Positions 41,756 to 50,059 of a stretch of DNA of 64,000 nt are shown here, piece by piece. Positions within the stretch are counted from its first letter, which is position 1. Every line of letters starts with the position of its first letter. A program made the translations under genes and the position numbers. Below the pieces are notes generated by a model. That model saw nothing but the letters and a program-made list of their open reading frames with translations. It had not been told where the DNA came from and did not search any database. The stretch is from a virus, in IMG/VR virus record IMGVR_UViG_3300033144_005375, positions 1 to 64,000 of that record. One strand, 5' to 3'.

Positions 41756-42805
41756 TTACGGGGTGAAAAAGGTTCCGTCGTCGTTGTAAACGACTACAGC
41801 TTCGCCATTGGGGTTTCCGGCTACACCCCCGTAGACGAAACCATTGTCAGTGAACCCGAGAAGTTCACCTTGTGCGAAAGAAAGAGGGAGCCCGTCATTG
41901 AGGAACAGAGCTCGTAGGGTGCCAACGATGAAACCAGGACCCCCTGCCGTGCCGACCGGAGGTTGCACATCGAAAGTCGTGCCATCCGAATCGATCTGGG
42001 TGTTGTTGGGGACGAAGTACTGACGCCCCGCAAGGATGTCGAGAACGTCATCGAGCTGCACTGCCGTGATGGCACCCGTAGTCAACGCACCATTGATCGC
42101 ACCCAAAGTGAGAACACCAGCCGCTGAAGTCAGGTCACCAAAAGCGAGAAGCCCCAACACGTCCGACGCATTGGCGTTGGCCTCCACTGCCGTGAGGGAG
42201 TCCGCATCCGCACCACCAGCCATCGGCGTGGAAGTCAGGCTCGCGCTTGTCTGTGCAATCGCAATACTGTTGCCGGCGGTCCCCACAACGTTCGCCGTGA
42301 TAGTCACAACGCCCGCAACAGGAACTGCCGTAACGAGCCCCGTCACGGTGCCTGGAGGCGTGCCGTTCAGAGGATCGTTGATGGCTGCAGCGATCTCCGT
42401 CGCAATAGCTGCGACGGAGCCACCGGAAGTGTCCCAGTCATTCGACCCCGGCGTACGTGGAACCGCAGCTCCAGTGTAAAGCTGACCATCCACCGTGAAC
42501 GTGTCACCGGGCATCGCAGGGAACGCAATGGCGGTGATGTCACCAACCGCCGCCGCACCGCCCCCATCGTTGACGTTCGTGGCGAACCACCCCGCCAACC
42601 CACGCGCCTCCCGACGCATGATAATGGGTGTGCCGCCGCCTCCCGGCTGCATCACGACGACCGGGTCGTTCTGAACTGGGTCCACGTACTTCGTCTGGCC
42701 TACTGGCTCGAGCGTCAGGTTCCGCAACGAAGTGTTCGGGTCCATATCCAGAATCTGGAGAACCCCAGCCGGAACATCGCTCCGTTTCATGATGATGTAC
42801 GGCAT
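41756..42805 (-). CDS. Virion protein, paralogue 3, with sheath-type A and B repeats
   Basis: 349 residues. The N-terminus MPYIIMKRSDVPAGVLQILD is shared with the tandem family, and the C-terminus ends VVYNDDGTFFTP. Residues about 95-200 hold one type A unit (GDTFTVDGQLYTG, RTPGSNDWD) and one type B unit (AAINDPLNG, GTAGNSIAIAQ), the same units that form seven-copy arrays in the sheath. It shares a 107-bp identical stretch with the next gene. Probably a decoration or head-fibre protein; the location in the particle is not known. Confidence 0.65.
   Translation of the reverse strand: MPYIIMKRSDVPAGVLQILDMDPNTSLRNLTLEPVGQTKYVDPVQNDPVVVMQPGGGGTPIIMRREARGLAGWFATNVNDGGGAAAVGDITAIAFPAMPGDTFTVDGQLYTGAAVPRTPGSNDWDTSGGSVAAIATEIAAAINDPLNGTPPGTVTGLVTAVPVAGVVTITANVVGTAGNSIAIAQTSASLTSTPMAGGADADSLTAVEANANASDVLGLLAFGDLTSAAGVLTLGAINGALTTGAITAVQLDDVLDILAGRQYFVPNNTQIDSDGTTFDVQPPVGTAGGPGFIVGTLRALFLNDGLPLSFAQGELLGFTDNGFVYGGVAGNPNGEAVVVYNDDGTFFTP
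42087..42193. repeat. 107-bp direct repeat, copy 1
   Basis: Identical, base for base, to 43146-43252 in the adjacent paralogue. It encodes part of TAVEANANASDVLGLLAFGD and the following residues. The surrounding gene sequences have diverged far more, so recent gene conversion or selection on RNA or DNA is indicated. Confidence 0.9.
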
Positions 42806-42817
42806 TGTCAGGGCTCC

Positions 42818-43864
42818 TTACGGCGTGAAGATGGTTCCGTCGTCGTTGTAAACAGCCACCGCTTCCCCGTTGGGGGTCCCTGCGACGCCTCCGTAAACGA
42901 ACCCGCTGTCGAGGAAACCCTCGAGCTCCCCAACGGCGACCGACAGAGTCAGGCCATCGTTCAGGAACAGCACTCGGTTGGTCGCATCGATGAACCGAGG
43001 CCCCTCGGGCGTACCCACTGCGGGAGCGATCTCGTAGACACCAGCATCTTCGACCAGCGTATCCGCAGGAACGAAATACCGACGCCCAGCCAGGATGTCG
43101 AGGATATCCGTGAGTTGCCCGGCGACGATGGCACCAGCCGTCAGTGCACCATTGATCGCACCCAAAGTGAGAACACCAGCCGCTGAAGTCAGGTCACCAA
43201 AAGCGAGAAGCCCCAACACGTCCGACGCATTGGCGTTGGCCTCCACTGCCGTCATGCCGCCTGCGTTGACACCACCCGAGAGAGCGGCACCAGACACCGT
43301 GAGGTTGGCACCCGTCTCGGCCAGCGTGATGCCGTTGCCTGCCGCACCGTCTTGAACTGCGGTGAGATCACAGGCTCCAGAACCACCGAACACCGCCGTC
43401 ACGTAAAGAGACAGACCGACAGGGATGTTATTGATAACACCGGTGAGGTTGGCAGCAGTTGCGTCCTCGGTACTTCCGATCTGCACCTCGAAAATCGAAG
43501 CTGGTGCATCCCGAAACGTGAGAGTCACATTCGGGCCACCCACAGTAGAAGTTCCGACGGTGGCAGTGTCGCCGTCGATCGCATTGCCAGCCCCTACCGT
43601 GATGTCACCACTGGCCGCAGTGCCGGCTACGTCAGGGACATTGGTGAAAAACCAGGCAGCAAGTCCTTGAACATCACGGAACACGGTGCGCTCCATCCCT
43701 GTCGGGATATACGCGACGACCGTTTCGTTGACGACAGGATTGACGTACTTGGTCTGGCCTGGAACGTCCAAGGTCAGGTTCCGGAGGGACGTATTGGGGT
43801 CCAGGTCGAGGACTTGGAGAGTGGCTCCCGGGATGTCACTCCGCTTCATGATGATGTACGGCAT
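42818..43864 (-). CDS. Virion protein, paralogue 2
   Basis: 348 residues. N-terminus MPYIIMKRSDIPGATLQVLD and C-terminus VYNDDGTIFTP are nearly the same as in paralogue 3. The central domain differs: GDTATVGTSTVGGPNVTLTF followed by GVINNIPVGL and DGAAGNGITLAETGANLTVS, a diverged A+B repeat pair. The next 35 residues are encoded by the 107-bp exact repeat. The gene order and spacing (12-20 bp) suggest a single message. Confidence 0.65.
   Translation of the reverse strand: MPYIIMKRSDIPGATLQVLDLDPNTSLRNLTLDVPGQTKYVNPVVNETVVAYIPTGMERTVFRDVQGLAAWFFTNVPDVAGTAASGDITVGAGNAIDGDTATVGTSTVGGPNVTLTFRDAPASIFEVQIGSTEDATAANLTGVINNIPVGLSLYVTAVFGGSGACDLTAVQDGAAGNGITLAETGANLTVSGAALSGGVNAGGMTAVEANANASDVLGLLAFGDLTSAAGVLTLGAINGALTAGAIVAGQLTDILDILAGRRYFVPADTLVEDAGVYEIAPAVGTPEGPRFIDATNRVLFLNDGLTLSVAVGELEGFLDSGFVYGGVAGTPNGEAVAVYNDDGTIFTP
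43146..43252. repeat. 107-bp direct repeat, copy 2
   Basis: Second copy of the stretch at 42087-42193. Both copies are in the same frame of paralogous genes, so the repeated peptide is the same in both proteins. Confidence 0.9.
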
Positions 43865-43873
43865 CGTGTCTCC

Positions 43874-44539
43874 TTAGAGGACCGCACCATTGTCTGCGAG
43901 GATGGTGAGGGCCGGCCCGATCACTCCGTTATATTCGAAGTCCGCGCGTTTGTAGTTGAACAGGTCCCCCGCGCCGTTGGACACGTTGAAAGCACCTGTC
44001 GCCAGGATGTTCTTGACGCCGGGCAGCGTCGCGAAGAAACCGTTCCGAACGGGGTTGAACACGTTGCCACCATCTTCAACCGTGCTGCCAGCCGGAAGTT
44101 GATACTTCGCTCCGGAAAGGATCGACAGCACTTCCGTCAAAACACCCGTCGAAGGACCGGCCGTGAAATCGGTACCGGCGGTGGCGCCTGCAGCAATGAG
44201 TGCAGCATTCACGTCCGCCACCGTGATCGAAAGGCCGCCTTCCGCGCGACCGATGACCGCAACCGCCGCATCGTTGGCGTCCGTAGCAGTGATCGCCGTG
44301 CCCGACGAATCCTCGGTGTTATCGATAAAATAGGCCCCGAGACCGCACGAGTCGCGCAGAGTCAGGATCGGGCCTGCGCCCGTCGTGAGCACTGCGACCT
44401 CGGTCGGAATGTCGCGGACATACCCGCTCTGACCTGGAGGATCGAGCGTGTAGTTCCGCTGGGAGTCGTTTGGCTTAAGGTCATCGACCTGAAGCACCCC
44501 ATTCGGGATGTCGGTCCGGCGCATGATGATGTATGGCAT
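43874..44539 (-). CDS. Virion protein, paralogue 1
   Basis: 221 residues. N-terminus MPYIIMRRTDIPNGVLQVDD, then SQRNYTLDPPGQSGYV as in the other three. The middle region (AYFIDNTEDSSGTAITATDA) is shorter and lacks the A+B repeat pair; a GVLTEVLSILSGAKY(Q/V)-P segment matches the 230-residue paralogue (GVLSELLSVLAGNQYVIP). It is first in the tandem series and follows a gap with a CTATAG motif. Confidence 0.65.
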   Translation of the reverse strand: MPYIIMRRTDIPNGVLQVDDLKPNDSQRNYTLDPPGQSGYVRDIPTEVAVLTTGAGPILTLRDSCGLGAYFIDNTEDSSGTAITATDANDAAVAVIGRAEGGLSITVADVNAALIAAGATAGTDFTAGPSTGVLTEVLSILSGAKYQLPAGSTVEDGGNVFNPVRNGFFATLPGVKNILATGAFNVSNGAGDLFNYKRADFEYNGVIGPALTILADNGAVL

Positions 44540-44617
44540 CGTGAAAATTCCTCCGGTACCCGGGTTGGGGGTCTCTCTATTGGAGAGGGCTATAGACAGA
44601 TAACCGATAGAGCGCTG
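44540..44617. other. Gap with hairpin and CTATAG motif upstream of the tandem virion genes
   Basis: A CTCTC-TATTG-GAGAG stem-loop (44575-44589 region) is next to CTATAG at 44590-44595, 51 bases upstream of the start at 44539. This is a likely promoter/terminator junction between the 261-residue gene and the paralogue series. No coding frame. Confidence 0.45.
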
Positions 44618-45403
44618 CTAGCGCAGACCGGTCACGGTTGAGATCAGAAGCGAGAAATTGGGATTTCCGCCCGTAGAGCACAGGACGAGGTCGTCCTTCA
44701 TGCCCGAAGCATGGGAAATACTGGTTGCCGGGTCGATCTGGATCAGAGGCTGATCTTCGGCAACGGCGAAATACAGCGGGAGGGCCGCATCGTGATTCGT
44801 GATGACGATGGCATCGGCAAAAGCTGGGACACCGAACACCATGGCCCCTTGAGGAGCCGGGAGACCAGGTACAGCGGTGCCCAAGCTCGGAGCTGTCCCA
44901 TACAGCGAAAGCGCTGGGCGTGGCACGCTCTGGAAATCGGGATCCCGCATGATGAGGATCTTCGACTGGTTCGTCCCGCTCGCCGTTCCTGGGAAAACGC
45001 CACCAGGGTAGCCAGCAGGAACGCTGCCTGCCGCTGCCGCCGAAGCCACCGTGGAAACCTGAGTCCGAACGAACCAGAGGTTGTTGTCGGGTGGGACTTC
45101 CGGACTCAAACCGAAGAATTCATTCGGGTCGAACGTCGCTCGAGTCTGACCACGCGTGATGTCACCGGAGATTGCCGTTCCCTTTTGCCGGATCTCCTTG
45201 CTGATGAAGGTGCGGTCCCGAAGCACCTCGAACAGTGCAGTCGTACCCACACCACCAACACCGTTGAAAGCTCCGTAGGCGTTGTCCAACGTGTTGGCTA
45301 CGCGAATTCGGTAGCCAAGGATGTCTTCATTGTTGATGAACTGGATCAGAGCGAACTGCTTCGCACGATCCAGAATGTTGGGAATAGGGATGCCGCTGCT
45401 CAT
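44618..45403 (-). CDS. Virion structural protein of unknown type
   Basis: 261 residues. N-terminal helical segment (IPNILDRAKQFALIQFINNE), a central domain with NLWFVRTQVSTVASAAAAGS, and a C-terminal beta domain (GAMVFGVPAFADAIVITNHD, NPNFSLLISTVTGLR). The composition (Ala/Gly-rich, beta, no Cys pairs or enzymatic motif) and place before the four tandem paralogues fit a capsid or decoration subunit. ATG overlaps the FmdB-type gene's stop (ATGA). Confidence 0.55.
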   Translation of the reverse strand: MSSGIPIPNILDRAKQFALIQFINNEDILGYRIRVANTLDNAYGAFNGVGGVGTTALFEVLRDRTFISKEIRQKGTAISGDITRGQTRATFDPNEFFGLSPEVPPDNNLWFVRTQVSTVASAAAAGSVPAGYPGGVFPGTASGTNQSKILIMRDPDFQSVPRPALSLYGTAPSLGTAVPGLPAPQGAMVFGVPAFADAIVITNHDAALPLYFAVAEDQPLIQIDPATSISHASGMKDDLVLCSTGGNPNFSLLISTVTGLR

Positions 45404-45792
45404 GCCGAACTAGCCTTGTCTTTCCGAGCCAGCCGCTCGTAGCCGCTCGAGTCTTTGCCTTTGGACTTCGCGAGCTTGGCAGCATCGCTCCAAGAATCGG
45501 TACGCTCACCACCCACGTTGGGAGCCAGCTTCGGGATCGCCCCGTCCATCTTCAGCTCATGTTGCTTGGCACCGGCACGTTTGCGGTTCGCAGCCATCTG
45601 ACCCGCGACCCGACCATTCTTGGTGCCCCACGAATCCCCTTTGAAAATGGTGCCAGGGAAACGATGGCCCAAAATCCGCTTCGACATCGTCTCGCACTCG
45701 GGACAAGGCTGAGGATCTTGGTAAAACTTCAAAGGAACGAGTTCGTCGAACTCGATCTCACAGGCTTCGCATTCGTAGGTGTAAGTCGGCAT
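45400..45792 (-). CDS. Second FmdB-type zinc-ribbon protein
   Basis: 130 residues from the ATG at 45792, fixed by the family N-terminus MPTYTYECEACEIEFDE and a GGAATCC upstream; a longer in-frame extension exists but is not needed. The zinc ribbon has CEAC (about 8-11) and CPEC (about 32-35). The C-terminal part is basic with a helical end (SDAAKLAKSKGKDSSGYER). It is related only in the ribbon to the protein at 19767-20249. Role unknown. Confidence 0.75.
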   Translation of the reverse strand: MPTYTYECEACEIEFDELVPLKFYQDPQPCPECETMSKRILGHRFPGTIFKGDSWGTKNGRVAGQMAANRKRAGAKQHELKMDGAIPKLAPNVGGERTDSWSDAAKLAKSKGKDSSGYERLARKDKASSA

Positions 45793-45793
45793 C

Positions 45794-47575
45794 TCAGGAT
45801 TCCTTTCCTTCAAAATACCGACGAAGCACACGACGACTGATCTGTCGTTCCAAATGCCGTTGCGCCACGCGCGCTGCGATTCGTGCTTCCACAGGTTCGA
45901 TCTCAATTTGGTAAGAGCTATCGACGAAAAACCGCGAACCCAGCTTCCGGAGCGGGCTCTTCTTGGGTCGCACGAAAAAGTCCTGGGATTTATCCAGCAC
46001 CGCGTAGGCGTGCTTGCAGACCGGTCTCCAACGCGCAGGGTCTCGAATCTTGGGGTAGGCGGCCGTCCCCTGGAGTTTCCCCTTCTGGTAGTCGCTTTTG
46101 GTTCCCCAGTGCTCAGGGCCCCACCAACGCCAGAAGGGGCAACTACATGAAATTCGCAGATTGAGTTTCGGGAAATTAGTCGCGTTGCCCCGTTTGAACG
46201 CCTGGACCTTCACCGTGTGGTCCCCAGACTTCCATGTCCAGATCCAGTTCTTGGTGTCGATACGGCTCAGCTTGGGGATCCGCTTCTTCGCCCGCTGTTT
46301 GATCTTCTTGTCGCACCGCTTGAGGATGTCGCCGACCGTGAAAGCCTTCCGTTCGAGCCCGAACTTGCCACGCTCACCAACACCGAAGTGCGGGTGCGTG
46401 AGCTGGTGGATGAACTGCGCCGTGGCCTGCTTCACCTGGAAGTTGTTGTTGCGCTCGTAGCGATCCTGGCGACCGTCAGGAATGGCCTGGGTGTTGTTGA
46501 CCATGTCCGTGTACCAGGACATCGGCAGGACCTTCCCTGAACCATCCGTCGGGTTCGAGGTCGAAACATCCGGGTAATCAAGACCTCCGGACGCTGGCGG
46601 CTCGAGCTGCCACTGGAGACCCTTCTGCTCTTTCCCTGGTAGATCAGGAGCCCGCAACGACTCGCCCTGCTGCACGGCCTTGTCCTTGCGCGGGGTGCCG
46701 ATGTCACGGCTCTGGCCTTTCCCGAAGTTCTGGTCGAGTTGTCCAGGGGGCACCGTCTTCTTGGTGTGCGTGTTCCAGTTGGAGGGCCAGTTGGCCGCGT
46801 CCAGCTCGATCCCCAGCATCTCCATCACTTCGCCCAGGAGCTCCATCCCGGCCTGCCTCTGTCCCTCCTCGATACGCCACTCCTTGGTCTTCTGGGCCGG
46901 CGTACGCGGATCGATGCCTCGACGCGTGTACCGCGTCGGGTACTCACGCCGGTACTTCCGCTCGAGCTTCTCCTTCGGGAGCCGTTTCCCCCGAGTTTGG
47001 TACTCTACCCTCTCCTCGCGCTTCTTCTTGGGGTTGCGCGCGTACCAACGCTTGGAACGCAAACGTCCTACGTTGCCCTGGTTCTTCTGACGCTCATCCG
47101 GGAAAATCCCCCCGGTCGTAAGCTGATCGTCGATCGGGTCCTCTTCGTAGATGTCGTCTACGGGTCCAAGCTCGAAGGAATCCTCGCCGGGATCCTCCGA
47201 CATACCGAGCGTCTCGTTCCGACGCGTTGGCATGTTGTAGTCGAACTTGGTCGGGTGCCCGTACTCCTCACCAGGAACGGACAGGGTTCGGTCCGGAACC
47301 TTGCGAGGCTTGTTGTAAGTGGTCGGACCGATCCGCTTCTCTCGCTTCTTGTCGTGGTTGGACGGAAGCGGGAGGGCGCGTTGTTTCTCGTGAGACTGTG
47401 GGAGTTCGACGGGCCACGTCGAATCCAAATTCGACTGGCCTTGATCGATCGAACCGTTGTCGAACTGAGCAGGGAAAATCCCATCATGGGAGTCCTGATC
47501 GACAACGGTTTGGTAGCCAGGAGTATCCTGCCACCGAGGGCGATACGCCTTCTTCTTGATGCCAAAGTCGGGCAC
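45794..47575 (-). CDS. Large basic protein with a SWIM-like zinc-binding domain
   Basis: 593 residues. About 1-330 is a disordered, strongly charged region with many KK/RR and Pro (KREKRIGPTTYNKPRKV). From about 430 a compact domain appears: DHTVKVQAFKRGNATNFPKL, ISCSCPFW, then RWRPVCKHAYAVL. The CxC...CxH arrangement is that of a SWIM zinc finger. The C-terminus is helical and basic (ARIAARVAQRHLERQISRRV). It lies among virion genes and may be an internal or DNA-contacting protein; SWIM fingers usually bind nucleic acid or protein. That function is inferred. Confidence 0.6.
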   Translation of the reverse strand: MPDFGIKKKAYRPRWQDTPGYQTVVDQDSHDGIFPAQFDNGSIDQGQSNLDSTWPVELPQSHEKQRALPLPSNHDKKREKRIGPTTYNKPRKVPDRTLSVPGEEYGHPTKFDYNMPTRRNETLGMSEDPGEDSFELGPVDDIYEEDPIDDQLTTGGIFPDERQKNQGNVGRLRSKRWYARNPKKKREERVEYQTRGKRLPKEKLERKYRREYPTRYTRRGIDPRTPAQKTKEWRIEEGQRQAGMELLGEVMEMLGIELDAANWPSNWNTHTKKTVPPGQLDQNFGKGQSRDIGTPRKDKAVQQGESLRAPDLPGKEQKGLQWQLEPPASGGLDYPDVSTSNPTDGSGKVLPMSWYTDMVNNTQAIPDGRQDRYERNNNFQVKQATAQFIHQLTHPHFGVGERGKFGLERKAFTVGDILKRCDKKIKQRAKKRIPKLSRIDTKNWIWTWKSGDHTVKVQAFKRGNATNFPKLNLRISCSCPFWRWWGPEHWGTKSDYQKGKLQGTAAYPKIRDPARWRPVCKHAYAVLDKSQDFFVRPKKSPLRKLGSRFFVDSSYQIEIEPVEARIAARVAQRHLERQISRRVLRRYFEGKES

Positions 47576-47578
47576 GGG

Positions 47579-47995
47579 CTACCCCTCTCCGAGGTGCCGT
47601 CGCGCAACTTGACGCGCCATGTGTCGCTCCAACACCCGCTGCGTAGTTTGTCGAAGCATGGGAGCCGAAAAGGAACTCGTGCCTTCCACCGTCTCATCGA
47701 CACGGTTACGTCGGGTGATCGGGAGACGCTCACGAAGATGGTCCTTGCCCATCAAAGAGAGCGCGTAATTGATCTCGTCGAGCTGCTCCTCAAGGATCTC
47801 GAGCCGCTTCGGAAAGTTCACGATGATGTCCCCGGCAACCTGATAGAGATGCTCTTTTTCTGGGGAACTCTCGACGAGCTTGAGCACTTTCGACAAAAGT
47901 TGGTGCAACCGGTGGGCTTCCACCCGTGCGGCACTTACGCCTCCAGTGATCAGGGCCCAGCCGGCCTGGCTTCCTGCGCTTCGTGAAATCGACAT
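47579..47995 (-). CDS. Small helical protein with hairpin-controlled start
   Basis: 138 residues, largely helical (HRLHQLLSKVLKLVESSPEK, PKRLEILEEQLDEINYALSL) with a basic C-terminus (VLERHMARQVARRHLG) resembling that of the SWIM-like protein next to it (AQRHLERQISRRVLRRYF). The ATG at 47995 directly follows a GGCGCC...GGCGCC hairpin that includes part of its ribosome site. No family recognised. Confidence 0.6.
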   Translation of the reverse strand: MSISRSAGSQAGWALITGGVSAARVEAHRLHQLLSKVLKLVESSPEKEHLYQVAGDIIVNFPKRLEILEEQLDEINYALSLMGKDHLRERLPITRRNRVDETVEGTSSFSAPMLRQTTQRVLERHMARQVARRHLGEG

Positions 47996-48016
47996 GGCGC
48001 CTTCACAAGGGGCGCC
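47996..48016 (-). promoter_or_regulatory. Hairpin over the ribosome site of the 138-residue gene
   Basis: GGCGCC at 48011-48016 pairs with GGCGCC at 47996-48001 around a nine-base loop that holds part of the GAAGG Shine-Dalgarno. The start codon follows the stem immediately, so folding would reduce translation. An upstream CGGTTTTCG motif is also present (about 48024). Confidence 0.5.
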
Positions 48017-48042
48017 TCATTGGCCGAAAACCGAAACCCAAC

Positions 48043-49662
48043 CTAATTGTCGTCTTTTTTGGCCTCAGCCCGCTTTTTGAGGGCCGCTGCCATGGCCTTC
48101 TTGATGTCCTCACGGGCCAAGTTCGTCTCCACGGCCAGAATCCCCTTGAGATACTGAGGATCCTTCGTCAGATACTTCAAAGCAGCAGCGACGCGCACCT
48201 TGACCGGCCGATCCTTGTCCCAGTTGAAATCGGGGATCAGCATCTTCACAGCCTCGTAGGCCGGATCGTGTTCCGGACGCCGATGGACCTCCGGCACAGG
48301 ACTGCTCACAGCGTCTGGGAGCACATCTTGAAGCGTCTCCCCACTCTGGGCCTCCTGCACGTCCCCAGTGGCCACGACCGTCACTGGGGCTCCCTGGGAC
48401 ACGTTCCCAACGACCACCCCATCCTCTTCGTACTTCTCGACCCGAAGGCGCTTGCCACCGGCGGCACGCTCGATCGCAGTGCTCGAGGTGTTCGCATCGC
48501 TGGCCACGAAACTCTGCTTGGCTGGCGAAAGGATCCGACTCACGGCAACCCCACCGTCGATGGTGACAGGAGGCGCAGCACTGGCTGTCTTCCGAGTACC
48601 GACCTGCGCGCCATCGCCCATCATGATCGACTCTCGGTTCCCCGAGGTGACCTTGGCCGACTCGTCCAACCGAATCGGGGCGCCCGCGGTATTGGACAAT
48701 TTGATCCGAGAAACTTCACGTTGCTCGTCCACGACAATCGCACCGCTGATGCCGGGGCGCTTGGGGGCGCGTGCCTTTTGGGGGACCGCAGGACTCACAC
48801 GCATGGCGATCTCCTCCTCACGCTCGATGATGGTGCGCTTCTGGTCACCAACGTTTCCGACGACGGTGCCTTCGGTCTCCGTCGTGTCCTGCACGATAGG
48901 CATCGTCAGACGCTCATCCTGCATGTCCACGGGAAGGCGACGAGCGCTCGTAGGTTTGGCAACGGCCTTGCGCTTCGCGACCTTCTTGGACTTCCTCTTC
49001 AGAGGGGGCGCCGGATCGTCTTCCGCCCAGTTGAGGAGCGCGATGATGTCGGAATCGACCTCGGCCCTCATCTCGGCCTGTCGCTCTTCCTCTTCGGTGT
49101 CGTCCTCTTCCTCGGGCTCCGTCTCGAAGAGAATCATCTCCTCTTCGATCTCGCTGAAGATCTCGTCAAGCTCTTCGTCACCGGTGCTCTCGACGTAGTA
49201 CTCCTCGCCATCCGCCACGGCTTCACGAGCTTCCGGACTTTCGAGTGGCACCCGTCGCGTCGCCTCGAGATTGGTAGCTTCACGCGCAGCCTTGCGATCT
49301 GCGATCGAACCCACCATGCGCTCGTCGTCTTGCTCGAGAGTGATCGTGGTGCGAACCACCCGCTCATCACCACGCGTCTCGGTTGGACGCACCTTGATGC
49401 CGGCAGCCTTGGGACGAACACTCATCACCTGCTTGCCGACTGGCACAAGCCAGTTCGAGTTGAGGATCGCAGTACGAAGCTGCGGCACATCAGGGAACTC
49501 CCGGCCATCCTTGAGGATGACGGTGGACCCGTCGTACTTGAGTTCTTCACCGAGCGCTGGCGTGTAGCCACCTCCGCTGGTGTTGATGAATCCGAGGGAC
49601 AGTCCCTCGACTCTCACTTCGTAGGTCCGGAATTCGTTTACTTGAAAGTCGATTGCAGGCAT
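48043..49662 (-). CDS. Large acidic virion-block protein
   Basis: 539 residues. Residues 1-95 form a beta domain (MPAIDFQVNEFRTYEVRVEG, PQLRTAILNSNWLVPVGKQV). A long low-complexity section follows with an acidic stretch (FETEPEEEDDTEEEERQAEM) and a basic one (KRKSKKVAKRKAVAK). Residues about 230-400 hold repeated beta-like turns, and the final 100 are helical (AVKMLIPDFNWDKDRPVKVR, LAREDIKKAMAAALKKRAEA). The charge pattern resembles head scaffold or internal head proteins, but no family is recognised. Confidence 0.55.
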   Translation of the reverse strand: MPAIDFQVNEFRTYEVRVEGLSLGFINTSGGGYTPALGEELKYDGSTVILKDGREFPDVPQLRTAILNSNWLVPVGKQVMSVRPKAAGIKVRPTETRGDERVVRTTITLEQDDERMVGSIADRKAAREATNLEATRRVPLESPEAREAVADGEEYYVESTGDEELDEIFSEIEEEMILFETEPEEEDDTEEEERQAEMRAEVDSDIIALLNWAEDDPAPPLKRKSKKVAKRKAVAKPTSARRLPVDMQDERLTMPIVQDTTETEGTVVGNVGDQKRTIIEREEEIAMRVSPAVPQKARAPKRPGISGAIVVDEQREVSRIKLSNTAGAPIRLDESAKVTSGNRESIMMGDGAQVGTRKTASAAPPVTIDGGVAVSRILSPAKQSFVASDANTSSTAIERAAGGKRLRVEKYEEDGVVVGNVSQGAPVTVVATGDVQEAQSGETLQDVLPDAVSSPVPEVHRRPEHDPAYEAVKMLIPDFNWDKDRPVKVRVAAALKYLTKDPQYLKGILAVETNLAREDIKKAMAAALKKRAEAKKDDN

Positions 49663-49728
49663 GGATGCGCTCCCCTGGGTTGGTGAAAACCGACCAGGAT
49701 TACGTTACCCACCTAGATCGCAAGCGGA

Positions 49729-50025
49729 TCAATGAACTGTTTCCCCGTTTTTCCGCACCAAAACGGCTTTCGGGGGCTCTTCGGGGTCCTGGGCTGGAAA
49801 TTCCTCCATTGCGCAGCTCAGGGTCTTCCGAATGTTGGGCAAAAATTCCCGCCGAACTCGGACTCGAGAGACCACTGTGGCTTCCTGGAGGTCCGCCGAG
49901 TAGATCATGAAATCCAAGAAACAGTCGTCGCCGATCTCTTTGACAACGCGAAACGCATTTGCGTACTGCCCGAACTTCACGTCCTCCTGGACGTTGACCT
50001 TCGTGATGCGTTGAGACTCAGCCAT
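49729..50025 (-). CDS. DUF3467-like small protein
   Basis: 98 residues from the ATG at 50025 (AAGG upstream). The core ANAFRVVKEIGDDCFLDFMI, then ATVVSRVRVRREFLPNIRKT, has the strand-strand-helix layout and the VSRV--(T/R)---(K/P) pattern of the DUF3467 family, small beta-rich proteins of unknown function. The assignment is by eye. Confidence 0.55.
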   Translation of the reverse strand: MAESQRITKVNVQEDVKFGQYANAFRVVKEIGDDCFLDFMIYSADLQEATVVSRVRVRREFLPNIRKTLSCAMEEFPAQDPEEPPKAVLVRKNGETVH

Positions 50026-50059
50026 GCGTAAGACCTTCAAGAACTACTGTACCCGTGGG

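Noticed and set aside
43352-44641. 429-codon plus-strand frame opposite the tandem virion genes
   Set aside because: Antisense shadow: it spans two well-supported minus-strand genes, has low-complexity Arg/Asp-rich sequence and no start signals.
48368-49198. 276-codon plus-strand frame with Ser-rich end
   Set aside because: Antisense of the acidic region of the 539-residue protein; the Ser-rich stretch is what acidic codons give when read in reverse.
47983-49686. 567-codon plus-strand frame opposite the 539-residue gene
   Set aside because: Leu/Arg/His-rich shadow without domain-like features; the minus-strand gene has a good start, packing and a coherent domain pattern.
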